NCBI GenBank assembly: GCA_016195205.1
Contig: JACQAB010000044.1
Location: 1-9,439 of the forward strand
DNA length: 9,439 bases
Direction: 5' to 3'
Origin: Pseudomonadota bacterium
GTDB lineage: Bacteria > Pseudomonadota > Alphaproteobacteria > UBA9219 > RGZA01
Shown piece by piece: positions 1-7,694 of the stretch; positions within the stretch are counted from its first letter, which is position 1; each line of letters opens with the position of its first letter. The position numbers and the translations under genes are program-made. Below the pieces are notes generated by a model. It saw only the letters and a list, made by a program, of their open reading frames with translations, did no database searches and was not told the DNA's origin.

Positions 1-1
1 C

Positions 2-259
2 ATGTCAGACATGAAAATAGATGACTACGCGGGCATGCAAAAAACGCAGGAACAACAGCCCAAGAAAAAAGGCTGCTGCGATGACATGGCCTGCAAGATG
101 AAGTGCATGTCCATGTGCAGCGCCGGCGGTTTATTTCTGCCGTCTGTTTTTGCAGTGCCTCGCCTTTCCATCGTTGAAAAGCACTTCCTTGTCACGGACA
201 GAGTACTTTTCTCTAACCTGCCTAGTTCCCAAGAACGGCCCCCCAAGTTTCTCTCCTAA
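2..259 (+). CDS. Cys/Met-rich small protein, probably the 3' part of a copper-operon leader gene
   Basis: The reading frame is open to the left edge, and the first ATG is the second base of the window, so the true start may lie upstream; treat it as possibly 5'-partial. The 85 visible residues begin with a Met/Asp-rich stretch (MSDMKIDDYAGMQ), then a Lys patch and a Cys cluster (GCCDDMACKMKCMSMC: five Cys and several Met), a short hydrophobic segment (GGLFLPSVFAV), and a tail ending QERPPKFLS. Thiolate plus thioether clusters of this kind suit soft metals such as Cu(I). Small proteins with Met/Cys clusters and Pro-rich tails (CopL-like) occur at the head of copper-resistance operons in proteobacteria; resemblance to that group is from memory and not tested. 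It lies 110 bp before the cusC-like start on the same strand, so co-transcription is likely. A role as a metal-binding or regulatory periplasmic/membrane protein is inference. Confidence 0.6.
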   Translation: MSDMKIDDYAGMQKTQEQQPKKKGCCDDMACKMKCMSMCSAGGLFLPSVFAVPRLSIVEKHFLVTDRVLFSNLPSSQERPPKFLS

Positions 260-266
260 GGGAGAA
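249..266 (+). other. Hairpin spanning the stop codon of the small Cys-rich gene
   Basis: Positions 249-255 (TTCTCTC) can pair with 260-266 (GGGAGAA), a 7-bp stem with one G-T pair and a CTAA tetraloop that holds most of the TAA stop. No T-run follows, so it does not look like a standard intrinsic terminator. It could be an attenuation, mRNA-stability or processing structure between the first gene and cusC. Function is inferred from position only. Confidence 0.35.
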
Positions 267-333
267 GTGCGTCCGCAATCCGGCTGATTGAACAGCTGCA
301 CCTGCGCCCGCCTCTTCCTTGCATGCACTTATG

Positions 334-348
334 CCGCGTTTTTCGCGG
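334..348 (+). other. Short G+C hairpin just upstream of the cusC ribosome binding site
   Basis: CCGCG (334-338) and CGCGG (344-348) form a perfect 5-bp stem with a TTTTT loop, ten bases before the Shine-Dalgarno sequence of the cusC-like gene. The flanks carry a near direct repeat (CTTATGCCG and CTTATGCGG). It may influence translation of cusC or mark a protein-binding dyad, but a short G+C stem can arise by chance. Confidence 0.25.
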
Positions 349-369
349 TGCTTATGCGGGAGAGAAATC

Positions 370-1590
370 ATGTTTCAGTTCTTTTTGATCTTGCTGGTCA
401 TTACCAGTCTGGCTTTTCCAGCCAAGGCGGAAACGCCCTCTGGCCCTGACGCCCCAACGGGCAGCTTTGCCCGCTTGCTCGACAAGCTTCGGCAACACCC
501 CGAAATTGCCGCCTATGCGCAACGCGCCGAAGCTTCGGGCAATTATGCCGAAGGCGAATTGGGCCTGCCTGATCCGATGCTGGAAGCGCAGGTGCAGGAT
601 TACCCCATCGGCAACAGCAGTTCTTCCGGCTCCGAAGAGAAGATGATCGGTTTCAAGCAGGAGATTCCTGCCTTTGGCACACGCGGGGCCAGGTCGGAAA
701 AAGGCCAGGCCGAAAGCCGCAAGAACCGCCTGCTCGGCGAATACGCCTTTGCCTCCATGAAGGCAAAACTGATCGTGACGCTGGCCAACCGCCAGCGCAT
801 CGGCGAGCAGGAGAAGATTCTTGACCAGCAGGCGGGGTTATTTAAATCCGAACGCGCCAGCCTCAAGGGCCGCATCTCCGCCAATCAGGCAGGAGCCAGC
901 CAGCTTTCCTTGAGCCAGGCGGACAGCACCGAAGTAGAGATCATGCGCGCCGGTCTGATGGAAGAGAAACACGAAGCCGAGGCAATGCTGACAAACATGC
1001 TGGGAGAAATCCCCGAGGTTTCGCCGCCGCCGGTCGAACGGGCTGCATGGGACAGCAACCCCGATAGAACTTATCCCGTAAAAGTCGCGGGCGAGGACGT
1101 GGCGATGGCGCAGAAGGATGTTGACTTGCGTGAAGCGGAGTATGGCCCTCGTTTCGAGGTGCGAGCGGATTATGGGCGGTTCAACAATAGCGACAATGCC
1201 GTAACCGCCATGGTGGGAGTGAGCATCCCCATCTGGGCCGAAGCAAGCCAAGCTCCAAGGCTTTCAGGGGCCAAGGCGGCGCTTAGTTCCGCCAAGTTCG
1301 ATCAGGACATGGCCCGGCGCAACGTCATTGAAAAGCTGAATCACTTGAAAGCGCAGATCGACACCAGCGCCAAGAAAATCGAATTGCTTGAACACAAGGA
1401 ATCTCTCTTGAGCGCATCCAGCGGTGCGCAGACCAGAGAGTATGAGGCGGGTAAGGCGGAGTTCGTCCTGCCGCTCAAAACCAGGCGGGAAGCTCTTTCC
1501 GTCCGGTATCAACTGGCGGCGGAACGGGCAAAGCGCATCGCGCTGATAGCCGACTTCAACCATTATTTCGTCGATGGAGAAACAAGATGA
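370..1590 (+). CDS. cusC: TolC-family outer-membrane channel of a Cu/Ag efflux pump (CusC-like)
   Basis: Outer-membrane exit duct of the tripartite pump, expected to form a trimeric beta-barrel/alpha-barrel that docks with CusB and CusA. The start at 370 is preferred because GGGAGAG (358-364) lies five bases upstream and the product then begins with a clean Sec signal peptide (MFQFFLILLVITSLAFPAKA, cleavage after AKA). The frame also opens upstream at TTG 319 and ATG 331, but those would put a charged, Cys-containing stretch before the signal. The mature part is rich in long amphipathic helices and has the family pattern LPDPMLEAQVQDYP followed by GFKQEIPAFGTRG, typical of CzcC/CusC-type members. 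At 406 aa it is rather short for the family (usually about 420-470). There is no lipobox Cys, so unlike E. coli CusC it is probably not a lipoprotein. Its TGA overlaps the ATG of cusB (ATGA), indicating coupled translation. The exact family branch (CusC versus CzcC) is inferred from the neighbours. Confidence 0.9.
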   Translation: MFQFFLILLVITSLAFPAKAETPSGPDAPTGSFARLLDKLRQHPEIAAYAQRAEASGNYAEGELGLPDPMLEAQVQDYPIGNSSSSGSEEKMIGFKQEIPAFGTRGARSEKGQAESRKNRLLGEYAFASMKAKLIVTLANRQRIGEQEKILDQQAGLFKSERASLKGRISANQAGASQLSLSQADSTEVEIMRAGLMEEKHEAEAMLTNMLGEIPEVSPPPVERAAWDSNPDRTYPVKVAGEDVAMAQKDVDLREAEYGPRFEVRADYGRFNNSDNAVTAMVGVSIPIWAEASQAPRLSGAKAALSSAKFDQDMARRNVIEKLNHLKAQIDTSAKKIELLEHKESLLSASSGAQTREYEAGKAEFVLPLKTRREALSVRYQLAAERAKRIALIADFNHYFVDGETR

Positions 1591-2930
1591 AAAAACCACT
1601 GGTGCTTGCCCTGGGCGCGCTTTTTTGCACCCAGGCGCTGATCAAGGCGGCGGTGCCCATCTTGCCGCAAACCTTGTCATGGGCGGATCATGGACTGTTC
1701 AGCATCGGCGTGGCCCATGCCGAGGAAGCGGCGGTGAAATACACCTGCCCCATGCACCCACAGATCATTTCCGACAAGCCGGGAAAATGCCCGATCTGCG
1801 GCATGGATTTGGTGCCGATGGTTGGCCATAGCCACGAACAGTCCGCGCTGCAAATCCAGACAGGTGCGCCGGTGGTCGAAGTTGCCGCTGAAACCATCCA
1901 GAAAATGGGCGTGCGCACCGAGAAGGTGAGCAAAGGCGTTTTCAGCCAGGCCATCCGCGCCACCGGCACGGTTTTGGCAAACGAGCGGGCGCGGATCAAT
2001 CTGTTCAGCCAGGTGGAAGGAAGAGTTGCGGATTTGAAATATGCCGTCGGCGACCCGGTGAGGAAAGGCGATTTGTTTTATACGCTTTACAGCCCGGAAC
2101 TGCTGGGCTTGCAGAATGATTATATCGCGGCGGTTACAGGCAAGCTTGCCAGTCTGGCGCAAGCGGCACGCCAGCGCATGAAGCTGCTGGGTCTTGATGA
2201 CAGCGTTATCACCCATCTTAGTAAAACCGGCAAGGCTTATGATCAGGTGCCGTTTTATATCCCGGCAGATGGCGTGCTGGCTAAGCTTGAAATCCGCAAC
2301 GGCCATTACCTGAAAGCGGACGACGAGATTGGATACATTCAGGATTTATCTTCTGTGTGGGTGGAAGCGGAGATAGCGGAGAAAGATGTTCAAAAATTGA
2401 AGGAAGGCGACAGCGCCACCGTGCGTATCACCGGCAACGCCACATCTTACAACGCGAAGATTGATTACATTTATCCGACCATCACGCCCGAAGCGCGCAC
2501 CGTGAAGGCCCGCCTGATCGTGAAAAACGAAGACGGAAGGTTAAAGCCTGCGGGCTATGCCACGGTGGAGTTCGCGGCGGGCGCGGCAACCGAACAGCTA
2601 ACGGTGCCCTCCGAGGCCATTCTGCGCGGCAGCGAAGGCGAGCATGTGATTGTGGCCCTTGGCGGCGGCAAGTTTCAGCCCCGTGACGTGAAAACGGGTT
2701 CCGCCAGCAATGGAAGGACGCAAATAACCTCCGGCCTTTCCGAAGGCGAAGAGGTGGTTACCAGTGCGCAATTCCTAATCGATTCCGAATCCAACCTGCG
2801 GGAGTCGCTCAACAAAATGAGCATGCCCGGCATGGCCATGCCGGAGCAAAGCACCCCTGCGGATGCGCAAAATAAAGATATCGGCAAAGGGGTAGATATG
2901 CCGGGCATGGAGATGGATCATGGCCGCTGA
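1587..2930 (+). CDS. cusB: RND efflux periplasmic adaptor with N-terminal heavy-metal-binding motif (CusB-like)
   Basis: Periplasmic adaptor (membrane fusion protein) linking the CusA pump to the outer-membrane channel; in the Cus family it also hands Cu(I)/Ag(I) to the pump. An N-terminal hydrophobic signal (MKKPLVLALGALFC) is followed at residues 52-78 by the heavy-metal-binding domain pattern YTCPMHP...KCPICGMDLVPM, with Cys54, His57, Cys68, Cys71 and several Met. The usual barrel-sandwich/hairpin/beta-barrel adaptor core follows, recognisable in INLFSQVEGRVADLKYAVGD, LFYTLYSPELLGLQ and VPFYIPADGVL. The C-terminus carries Met-rich patches (Met411, 413, 416, 418 and Met438, 441, 443, with His445), plausible extra metal ligands. 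Length 447 aa is normal. A GGAG at 1576-1579 inside cusC serves as ribosome binding site, seven bases before the ATG. The end overlaps cusA by 11 bp. Family and role are secure; metal binding by the tail is inference. Confidence 0.95.
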   Translation: MKKPLVLALGALFCTQALIKAAVPILPQTLSWADHGLFSIGVAHAEEAAVKYTCPMHPQIISDKPGKCPICGMDLVPMVGHSHEQSALQIQTGAPVVEVAAETIQKMGVRTEKVSKGVFSQAIRATGTVLANERARINLFSQVEGRVADLKYAVGDPVRKGDLFYTLYSPELLGLQNDYIAAVTGKLASLAQAARQRMKLLGLDDSVITHLSKTGKAYDQVPFYIPADGVLAKLEIRNGHYLKADDEIGYIQDLSSVWVEAEIAEKDVQKLKEGDSATVRITGNATSYNAKIDYIYPTITPEARTVKARLIVKNEDGRLKPAGYATVEFAAGAATEQLTVPSEAILRGSEGEHVIVALGGGKFQPRDVKTGSASNGRTQITSGLSEGEEVVTSAQFLIDSESNLRESLNKMSMPGMAMPEQSTPADAQNKDIGKGVDMPGMEMDHGR

Positions 2931-5900
2931 ACTGCGCGACCCCACCCGGTCTTTTGTCGCCCATGTCATCGACTGGTCGGTCAAGAACCCGCTGCTTGTA
3001 TCCATCTTCGGTATCTTGATTTTTATGGGCGGGATTTACGCCATCCGGCACACGCCGCTGGATGCCATTCCTGATCTGACCGACACGCAAGTCATCGTGC
3101 GCACCGATTTTGTGGGCCAAGCGCCGCAGATTATAGAAAACCTTGTTACCTATCCCTTATCCAGCGCCATGCTGGGCTTGCCGCGCACCAAGGCTGTGCG
3201 CGCCTATTCGATGTTCGGGGCGTCTTTCGTCTATGTGATCTTTCAGGACGGCGTGGATCGTTATTGGGCGCGTTCCAGGGTGCTGGAAGCCTTGTCGAAG
3301 GTGCAATCTTCCCTGCCGCCTGGCGCGAAAACACAGATCGGCCCCGACGCTAGCGGCGTGGGATGGGTTTACCTTTATGCCCTAGTCGATAAGTCAGGGA
3401 AACATGACCTTGCGCAGTTGCGCAGCCTGCAAGATTGGTTCTTGAAGTTCGAGCTGGCCACGGTGCCCGGCGTGTCGGAAGTGGCAAGCATGGGCGGCTT
3501 TGTAAAGGAATATCAGGTTCTGGTTGACCCGGTGAAATTGCGGGCCTTCGCCATTCCGCTGTCTCGGGTGGAAGAGGCGCTTAAATCGTCCAGCCAGGAA
3601 ACCGGGGGGCGCGTCATCGAGCAGGCGGAAACCGAATACGTCATCCGCTCGAAAGGCTACATCACCGGCACCGCTGATCTTGAAAAACTGGTGTTAAAGG
3701 TCAAGGACGGCACGCCCGTGCGCCTTTCCGACGTGGCCCGCATCATTGAAGGGCCGGAACTTCGGCGCGGCGTCACCGAACTTAACGGCGATGGCGAGGT
3801 GGTGTCGGGCATTGTCATCATGCGCCCCGGCAACAATGCCTTAAACGTCATCCGGGCGGTCAAGGAGAAAATCGAAACCCTAAAACCCGGCCTGCCCGAA
3901 GGCGTGGAAATTATGCCGGTCTATGACCGCGCCCCGCTGATCGAAGGCTCGGTGAAATACCTGACCAGCAAGCTGATTGAGGAAGCCATGGTGGTGTCGT
4001 TGGTGTGCCTGATCTTTCTGCTGCATGCCCGCTCTTCCTTTGTCGCCATTATCACCCTTCCGCTGGGTATTCTGGCCGCGTTCATGGTAATGGCAACGCA
4101 GGGCATCACCGCCAACATCATGTCGCTGGGCGGGATTGCTATTGCCATCGGCGCGATGGTCGATGCCTCGATTGTCATGGTGGAAAACGCCCATCGCAAG
4201 CTTTCGGATTTAAGCGCACAAGCGAGCGCCGAGGAAAAGCGGGCGGCATTACTGCTGGCTGCTAAGGAAGTTGGGCCGGGGCTGTTCTTCTCGCTGCTGA
4301 TCATCACCGTGTCGTTCCTGCCGGTGTTCGCGCTCACCGGCCAGTCGGAACGGCTGTTTTCGCCCCTGGCCTTCACCAAAACCTATTCCATGGCGGCGGC
4401 GGCGATTTTGTCGGTCACGGTTGTGCCGCTTCTGATGCTGGGACTTATCCGGGGGCGCATTTTGCCGGAAGACCGCAACCCGCTGAACCGCTTCTTCATC
4501 GCCGTCTATAAGCCCTTTCTGGCCATGGCCCTTAACGCCCGCTATCTGACCATCGGGATTGCCCTTCTGCTGCTTGTCAGCATGGCCTGGCCGCTTTTGC
4601 GCACCGGCAGCGAGTTTATGCCCGCGCTTTATGAAGGTGATTTGCTCTACATGCCAACCACCTTGCCGGGCATTTCGATCACAGCAGCCAAGGAGATTGT
4701 CGCCACCACCAACCGCATCATCAAAACGGTGCCGGAGGTGGAGAGCGTGTTCGGCAAGGTCGGGCAGGCCGAAACCGCCACCGACCCCGCGCCGATCTCC
4801 ATGATCGAAACCTGGGTGCATCTCAAGCCGCGTGAAAAATGGCGTAGTGGCCTGACCACCGATATGCTGGTCAAGGAACTCGACAGTCTCACCAAAATAC
4901 CGGGCCTGGTGAATAGCTGGGGCTACCCCATCAAAATCCGCATCGACATGGTGACCACCGGCATCCGCACGCCGGTCGGCATCAAAATCTCCGGGGGAGA
5001 TTTGACCACCATCGGCCAAATCGCGGTGCAGGTGGAACAAGCCGTCAAAGATGTGCCGGGCACGCGCTCGGCCTTTGCCGACCGGGTGATTGGCGCAAAA
5101 TACATGGAAATCGAGCCAAACCGCGACGCCCTGGCCCGCTACAACATCGACCTTGGCACGGTGCAGGAAGTCATCTCCACGGCCCTTGGCGGCATGCGCC
5201 TGGCGGAATCCGTGCAGGGCCGCGAACGCTACGGCATCATGCTGCGCTATGACCGGCCTTTCCGGGAATCCATCGACGACATTGGCAACATTCTGGTCGC
5301 GGCCCCCGATGGGGCGCAAATCCCCTTGGCCCAGCTTGCCTCGATCAAGCTGGCACCCGGCCCGCAGATGATCGTGTCGGAAAACGCCCGGCTGAACGGC
5401 TGGGTGTTCGTGGATATTACCGGACGCGACATCGGCGGTTATGTGAAGGAAGCCCAGCGCGTGGTGGCCGAGAAGGTGAAGCTGCCCGCCGGGTATTCCA
5501 TCGGCTGGTCGGGGCAGTTCGAGCAGATGCTTGAAGCGCGGGAACGCCTGAACATCGCCATCCCCGCCACCATCGGCATTATCTTCCTGCTGCTGATCAT
5601 TCATTTTGGCAGGCTGGATCGCACCTTGATGGTGATGCTCTCGCTGCCCTTCGGCCTGATCGGCGGCGCGTGGACGATTTACCTTGCCGGATACAACTTC
5701 TCGGTGGCCGTGGCCGTAGGCTTTATCGCCCTTGCCGGCATTGCCGTGGAAACGGCGGTGGTGATGCTGATTTATCTCGATCAGCAGGTGCGCCATCACC
5801 CGCCAGGCAACCGGGAAGAATTGTTCGAGGCCGTCATGCACGGGGCGGTGCTGCGGGTGAGGCCCAAGCTGATGACGGTATCCGTGATTATCGCGGGCCT

Positions 5901-6060
5901 GCTGCCGATCTTTTTTACCGAAGGTTTGGGTTCTGACGTGATGCGCCGCATCGCCCTGCCTATGGTGGGCGGCATGGTGACCACCACGCTGCTGACGCTG
6001 ATCGTCATTCCGGTGGTCTATTACCTTTACGAAGGGAGAAAATTATCCATCAGAACTTAG
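2920..6060 (+). CDS. cusA: Heavy-metal RND efflux pump, Cu(I)/Ag(I) type (CusA-like)
   Basis: Inner-membrane proton-driven pump, 1046 aa, full length for the heavy-metal-efflux RND family. Signatures include TPLDAIPDLTDTQVIV near the N-terminus, TYPLSSAMLGLPRTK, PDASGVGWVYLYAL, and the TM4 motif GAMVDASIVMVENAH with Asp415. Met578 (LLYMPTTLPG), Met628 (PISMIET) and Met677 (RIDMVTTG) match in context and spacing (50 and 49 residues) the Met573/623/672 triad that binds Cu(I)/Ag(I) in E. coli CusA. Asp415, Glu944 (LAGIAVETAVV) and Lys983 (RVRPKLMTV) correspond to the CusA proton-relay residues Asp405, Glu939 and Lys984. These support a functional monovalent-cation exporter rather than a CzcA-type Zn/Co/Cd pump. 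The ribosome binding site GGAG (2909-2912) lies in the end of cusB. The comparison with E. coli is from memory, not from an alignment program. Alternative names in annotation are CzcA or SilA. Confidence 0.97.
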   Translation: MAAELRDPTRSFVAHVIDWSVKNPLLVSIFGILIFMGGIYAIRHTPLDAIPDLTDTQVIVRTDFVGQAPQIIENLVTYPLSSAMLGLPRTKAVRAYSMFGASFVYVIFQDGVDRYWARSRVLEALSKVQSSLPPGAKTQIGPDASGVGWVYLYALVDKSGKHDLAQLRSLQDWFLKFELATVPGVSEVASMGGFVKEYQVLVDPVKLRAFAIPLSRVEEALKSSSQETGGRVIEQAETEYVIRSKGYITGTADLEKLVLKVKDGTPVRLSDVARIIEGPELRRGVTELNGDGEVVSGIVIMRPGNNALNVIRAVKEKIETLKPGLPEGVEIMPVYDRAPLIEGSVKYLTSKLIEEAMVVSLVCLIFLLHARSSFVAIITLPLGILAAFMVMATQGITANIMSLGGIAIAIGAMVDASIVMVENAHRKLSDLSAQASAEEKRAALLLAAKEVGPGLFFSLLIITVSFLPVFALTGQSERLFSPLAFTKTYSMAAAAILSVTVVPLLMLGLIRGRILPEDRNPLNRFFIAVYKPFLAMALNARYLTIGIALLLLVSMAWPLLRTGSEFMPALYEGDLLYMPTTLPGISITAAKEIVATTNRIIKTVPEVESVFGKVGQAETATDPAPISMIETWVHLKPREKWRSGLTTDMLVKELDSLTKIPGLVNSWGYPIKIRIDMVTTGIRTPVGIKISGGDLTTIGQIAVQVEQAVKDVPGTRSAFADRVIGAKYMEIEPNRDALARYNIDLGTVQEVISTALGGMRLAESVQGRERYGIMLRYDRPFRESIDDIGNILVAAPDGAQIPLAQLASIKLAPGPQMIVSENARLNGWVFVDITGRDIGGYVKEAQRVVAEKVKLPAGYSIGWSGQFEQMLEARERLNIAIPATIGIIFLLLIIHFGRLDRTLMVMLSLPFGLIGGAWTIYLAGYNFSVAVAVGFIALAGIAVETAVVMLIYLDQQVRHHPPGNREELFEAVMHGAVLRVRPKLMTVSVIIAGLLPIFFTEGLGSDVMRRIALPMVGGMVTTTLLTLIVIPVVYYLYEGRKLSIRT

Positions 6061-6111
6061 TTGCAAGCGTTTTGTTGATGAACGCGATAGTCGCGGGCAT
6101 CGTTCTCTTAC

Positions 6112-6119
6112 GGAGGAGG
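6112..6119 (+). promoter_or_regulatory. Strong ribosome binding site of the cupredoxin gene
   Basis: GGAGGAGG, close to a perfect anti-16S match, lies seven bases before ATG 6127. It fixes that start and suggests the small periplasmic protein is made at a higher rate than the coupled pump genes. Confidence 0.75.
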
Positions 6120-6126
6120 TTGTATC

Positions 6127-6549
6127 ATGAATAAGAAGTTGCTCATCGCTTTAAGCGCCCTGGCCGTCATCTTGGCGGTTGGTGGAGTTTATGTCATGAA
6201 CCGAAATGGCGCGGCGGTAGAAAGCGCATCGACTCATGAAGCGCCGGTCGTCAGTGACAATAACGTACACATGGAAAACGGAAAGCAGATTGTGGAGATC
6301 ACGGTTAAGGGCGGTTATTCGCCAAAGACGATGAGCGCGAAGGCGGGCGTGCCGACCATTATCCGCTTCATTACGAATGATACCTTCGATTGCTCAAGCA
6401 CCGTTGTGATCCCCAGCCTTCATTCCCGCACGCATTTGCCTTTAAACGGCTCAACGGAAGTCGAATTGCCTGCCCAGCAGCCGGGTACAGAACTAACGGG
6501 CATGTGTGGCATGGGAATGTATAATTTCAGTATCAAGTTTTCTGGCTAG
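6127..6549 (+). CDS. Membrane-anchored cupredoxin-like protein
   Basis: A 140-aa protein with an N-terminal hydrophobic helix (KLLIALSALAVILAVGGVYV, about residues 4-23) that could be an uncleaved anchor or a signal, then a linker and one compact beta-rich domain (residues 50-140). The domain has the cupredoxin-like pattern VEITVKGGYSPKTMSAKAG, FITNDTFDCSSTVVIPSL and GTELTGMCGMGMYNFSIK. Cys89, His99, His103, Cys127, Met129 and Met131 are candidate copper ligands; the exact set is not certain and differs from classical plastocyanin. Relatives of this domain are often found with copper ATPases or Cus pumps. It starts 66 bp after cusA on the same strand with a strong ribosome binding site, so it is probably the last gene of the operon. 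By position it may do the periplasmic metal-carrier job that CusF does elsewhere, but that is inference. Confidence 0.85.
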   Translation: MNKKLLIALSALAVILAVGGVYVMNRNGAAVESASTHEAPVVSDNNVHMENGKQIVEITVKGGYSPKTMSAKAGVPTIIRFITNDTFDCSSTVVIPSLHSRTHLPLNGSTEVELPAQQPGTELTGMCGMGMYNFSIKFSG

Positions 6550-6621
6550 CATAAGGTATGGGCGGGCATGGCTTCCAGGACAGCGCGGACTTGATTCAGC
6601 GAGGGATTGGGTTTCTGGCGC

Positions 6622-6639
6622 GGGGCTATTTCCCCTTTT
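6622..6639 (+). terminator. Weak candidate terminator after the cus operon
   Basis: GGGG (6622-6625), a 6-nt loop and CCCC (6632-6635) are followed directly by TTTTGCTTT. The stem is only 4 bp, so it is marginal, but it is the only hairpin plus T-run downstream of the operon and before the opposing tRNA gene. Confidence 0.35.
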
Positions 6640-6650
6640 GCTTTGAACCT

Positions 6651-6680
6651 ATCTTGAACGACCTTGGATGTGGTCAAGAT
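6651..6680 (-). other. Inverted repeat just 3' of the tRNA-Leu gene
   Basis: ATCTTGA (6651-6657) and TCAAGAT (6674-6680) are perfect 7-bp arms; an alternative fold pairs GACC (6660-6663) with GGTC (6672-6675). It starts seven bases past the mature 3' end of the tRNA on the - strand. It could form the end of the tRNA precursor transcript (terminator or processing hairpin), though no T-run follows on that strand. It could also be a site at an island junction. Confidence 0.35.
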
Positions 6681-6686
6681 GGAATA

Positions 6687-6766
<80 letters not shown>

Positions 6767-6771
<5 letters not shown>

Positions 6772-6795
6772 ATAGGAAGAAGTATGGCCTATATT
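6767..6795 (+). promoter_or_regulatory. panC: Possible promoter for panC
   Basis: TATATT (6790-6795) is a 5/6 match to the -10 consensus; 17 bp upstream TGGGCA (6767-6772) is a 4/6 match to the -35 consensus. This would place transcription start near 6802, about 40 bases before the panC ATG. The -35 falls on the 5' end of the divergent tRNA gene, which is unusual but possible. Based on consensus matching only. Confidence 0.3.
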
Positions 6796-6826
6796 TAAGC
6801 CGCACCTTTCGTAAGGGAAGGCCATA
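6783..6826. repeat. 8-bp inverted repeat between the divergent tRNA-Leu and panC genes
   Basis: TATGGCCT (6783-6790) and AGGCCATA (6819-6826) are exact reverse complements 28 bp apart. An imperfect inner dyad, CCTTTC/GGAAGG (6805-6810/6816-6821), lies beside the right arm. The dyad covers the possible panC -10 region and leader, so it could be an operator or an RNA stem; neither is shown. Confidence 0.4.
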
Positions 6827-6843
6827 GGAAAATCAAGCACTCC

Positions 6844-7689
6844 ATGCAGATTGTAAAGGATCAGGCGGGTTTAAGCGCGGCCATCGCGGGCTGGCATAAG
6901 GAAAAACCTGCTATCGGCTTCGTGCCCACCATGGGTGCCCTGCATGAAGGGCACATGGCGCTGGTTGGCCGCGCGCGCCAGGAAAATACCCGGGTGGTGG
7001 CCAGCCTGTTCGTCAATCCCGCGCAGTTCGGACCGAAAGAGGATTTGTCGCGCTATCCGCGCACGCCGCGGGAAGACGAAAAACAGCTGTGCGCGGCGGG
7101 GGTGGATCTTCTTTATATGCCCTCGGTGGAAGATATGTATCCCGATGGGGTAAACGCCACGCGGCATGTGGAAAGCATCGGCGATCATCTGGAAGGTGTT
7201 TTCCGCCCCGGCCATTTTGATGGCGTGGCCACGGTGGTGGCGCGGCTGCTGCAGCGTGTGAAACCTACCCGCGCCTATTTCGGCGAGAAGGATTGGCAGC
7301 AGTTGCAGGTGGTGAAGCGCCTGGCGCGCGATATGAATCTTCCAGTGGAAATCATCGGCGTGCCCACCATGCGCGAGGTGGATGGTTTGGCGCTTTCCTC
7401 GCGCAACCGGTATCTGAGCGTGGAAGAGCGGCAAAAGGCTGCGCTGGTCCCTGCCGTGCTGAAAACCTGCGCCGAAAAAATCCGCCGTGATCCGTCGCAA
7501 ATCGAGGCGGCGCTGATCGAGGGCTGCAAAAAACTGGCGGCGGCGGGTTTCCGCCTGGATTATCTGGAATGCGCCGAGGCTGAAAGCTGCGCCCCCGTGC
7601 GTCATCTTAACAAGCCCGCGCGGGTGTTCGTGGCGGCGCATCTGGGTGGCACGCGGCTGATTGATAATACAGAAATCAGTAATCAGTAA
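6844..7689 (+). CDS. panC: Pantothenate synthetase (pantoate-beta-alanine ligase)
   Basis: Joins pantoate and beta-alanine with ATP to give pantothenate, AMP and PPi, the last step of vitamin B5 synthesis and a precursor step for CoA; cytosolic. The 281-aa length is normal. Family motifs are PTMGALHEGH at 28-37 (the HIGH-type ATP site), FVNPAQFG at 56-63, GVFRPGHFDGVATVV, GEKDWQQ at 147-153, and SSRN at 185-188 (the KMSKS-like loop). All catalytic landmarks are present, so it should be active. ATG 6844 is the only sensible start: no other start codon lies in frame just upstream and the N-terminus matches the family. The ribosome binding site is weak (AGGAAA about 12 bases upstream). The family usually ends near RLIDN; here TEISNQ is added by a tandem 7-bp repeat that contains the stop. 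No panB or panD lies nearby. Confidence 0.97.
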   Translation: MQIVKDQAGLSAAIAGWHKEKPAIGFVPTMGALHEGHMALVGRARQENTRVVASLFVNPAQFGPKEDLSRYPRTPREDEKQLCAAGVDLLYMPSVEDMYPDGVNATRHVESIGDHLEGVFRPGHFDGVATVVARLLQRVKPTRAYFGEKDWQQLQVVKRLARDMNLPVEIIGVPTMREVDGLALSSRNRYLSVEERQKAALVPAVLKTCAEKIRRDPSQIEAALIEGCKKLAAAGFRLDYLECAEAESCAPVRHLNKPARVFVAAHLGGTRLIDNTEISNQ

Positions 7690-7694
7690 TCAGA
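7674..7694 (+). repeat. Tandem 7-bp repeat (AATCAGT, three copies) across the panC stop
   Basis: Copies at 7674-7680 and 7681-7687 are identical (AATCAGT); the third, 7688-7694, is AATCAGA. The repeat encodes the last residues of PanC and its TAA stop. Because the unit is not a multiple of three, gain or loss of a copy would shift the frame and alter the PanC tail. Confidence 0.8.

Noticed and set aside
4249..5841. A 530-codon open frame on the - strand inside cusA
   Set aside because: It lies fully antisense to cusA, is very rich in His, Gly, Asp and Arg as expected of a shadow frame in high-G+C DNA, and shows no domain pattern.
6078..6134. An 18-aa hydrophobic/basic frame (MNAIVAGIVLLRRRLYHE) between cusA and the cupredoxin gene, overlapping its start
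   Set aside because: There is no ribosome binding site of its own; the RRR codons are simply the Shine-Dalgarno sequence of the next gene. A coupling peptide is possible but unsupported.
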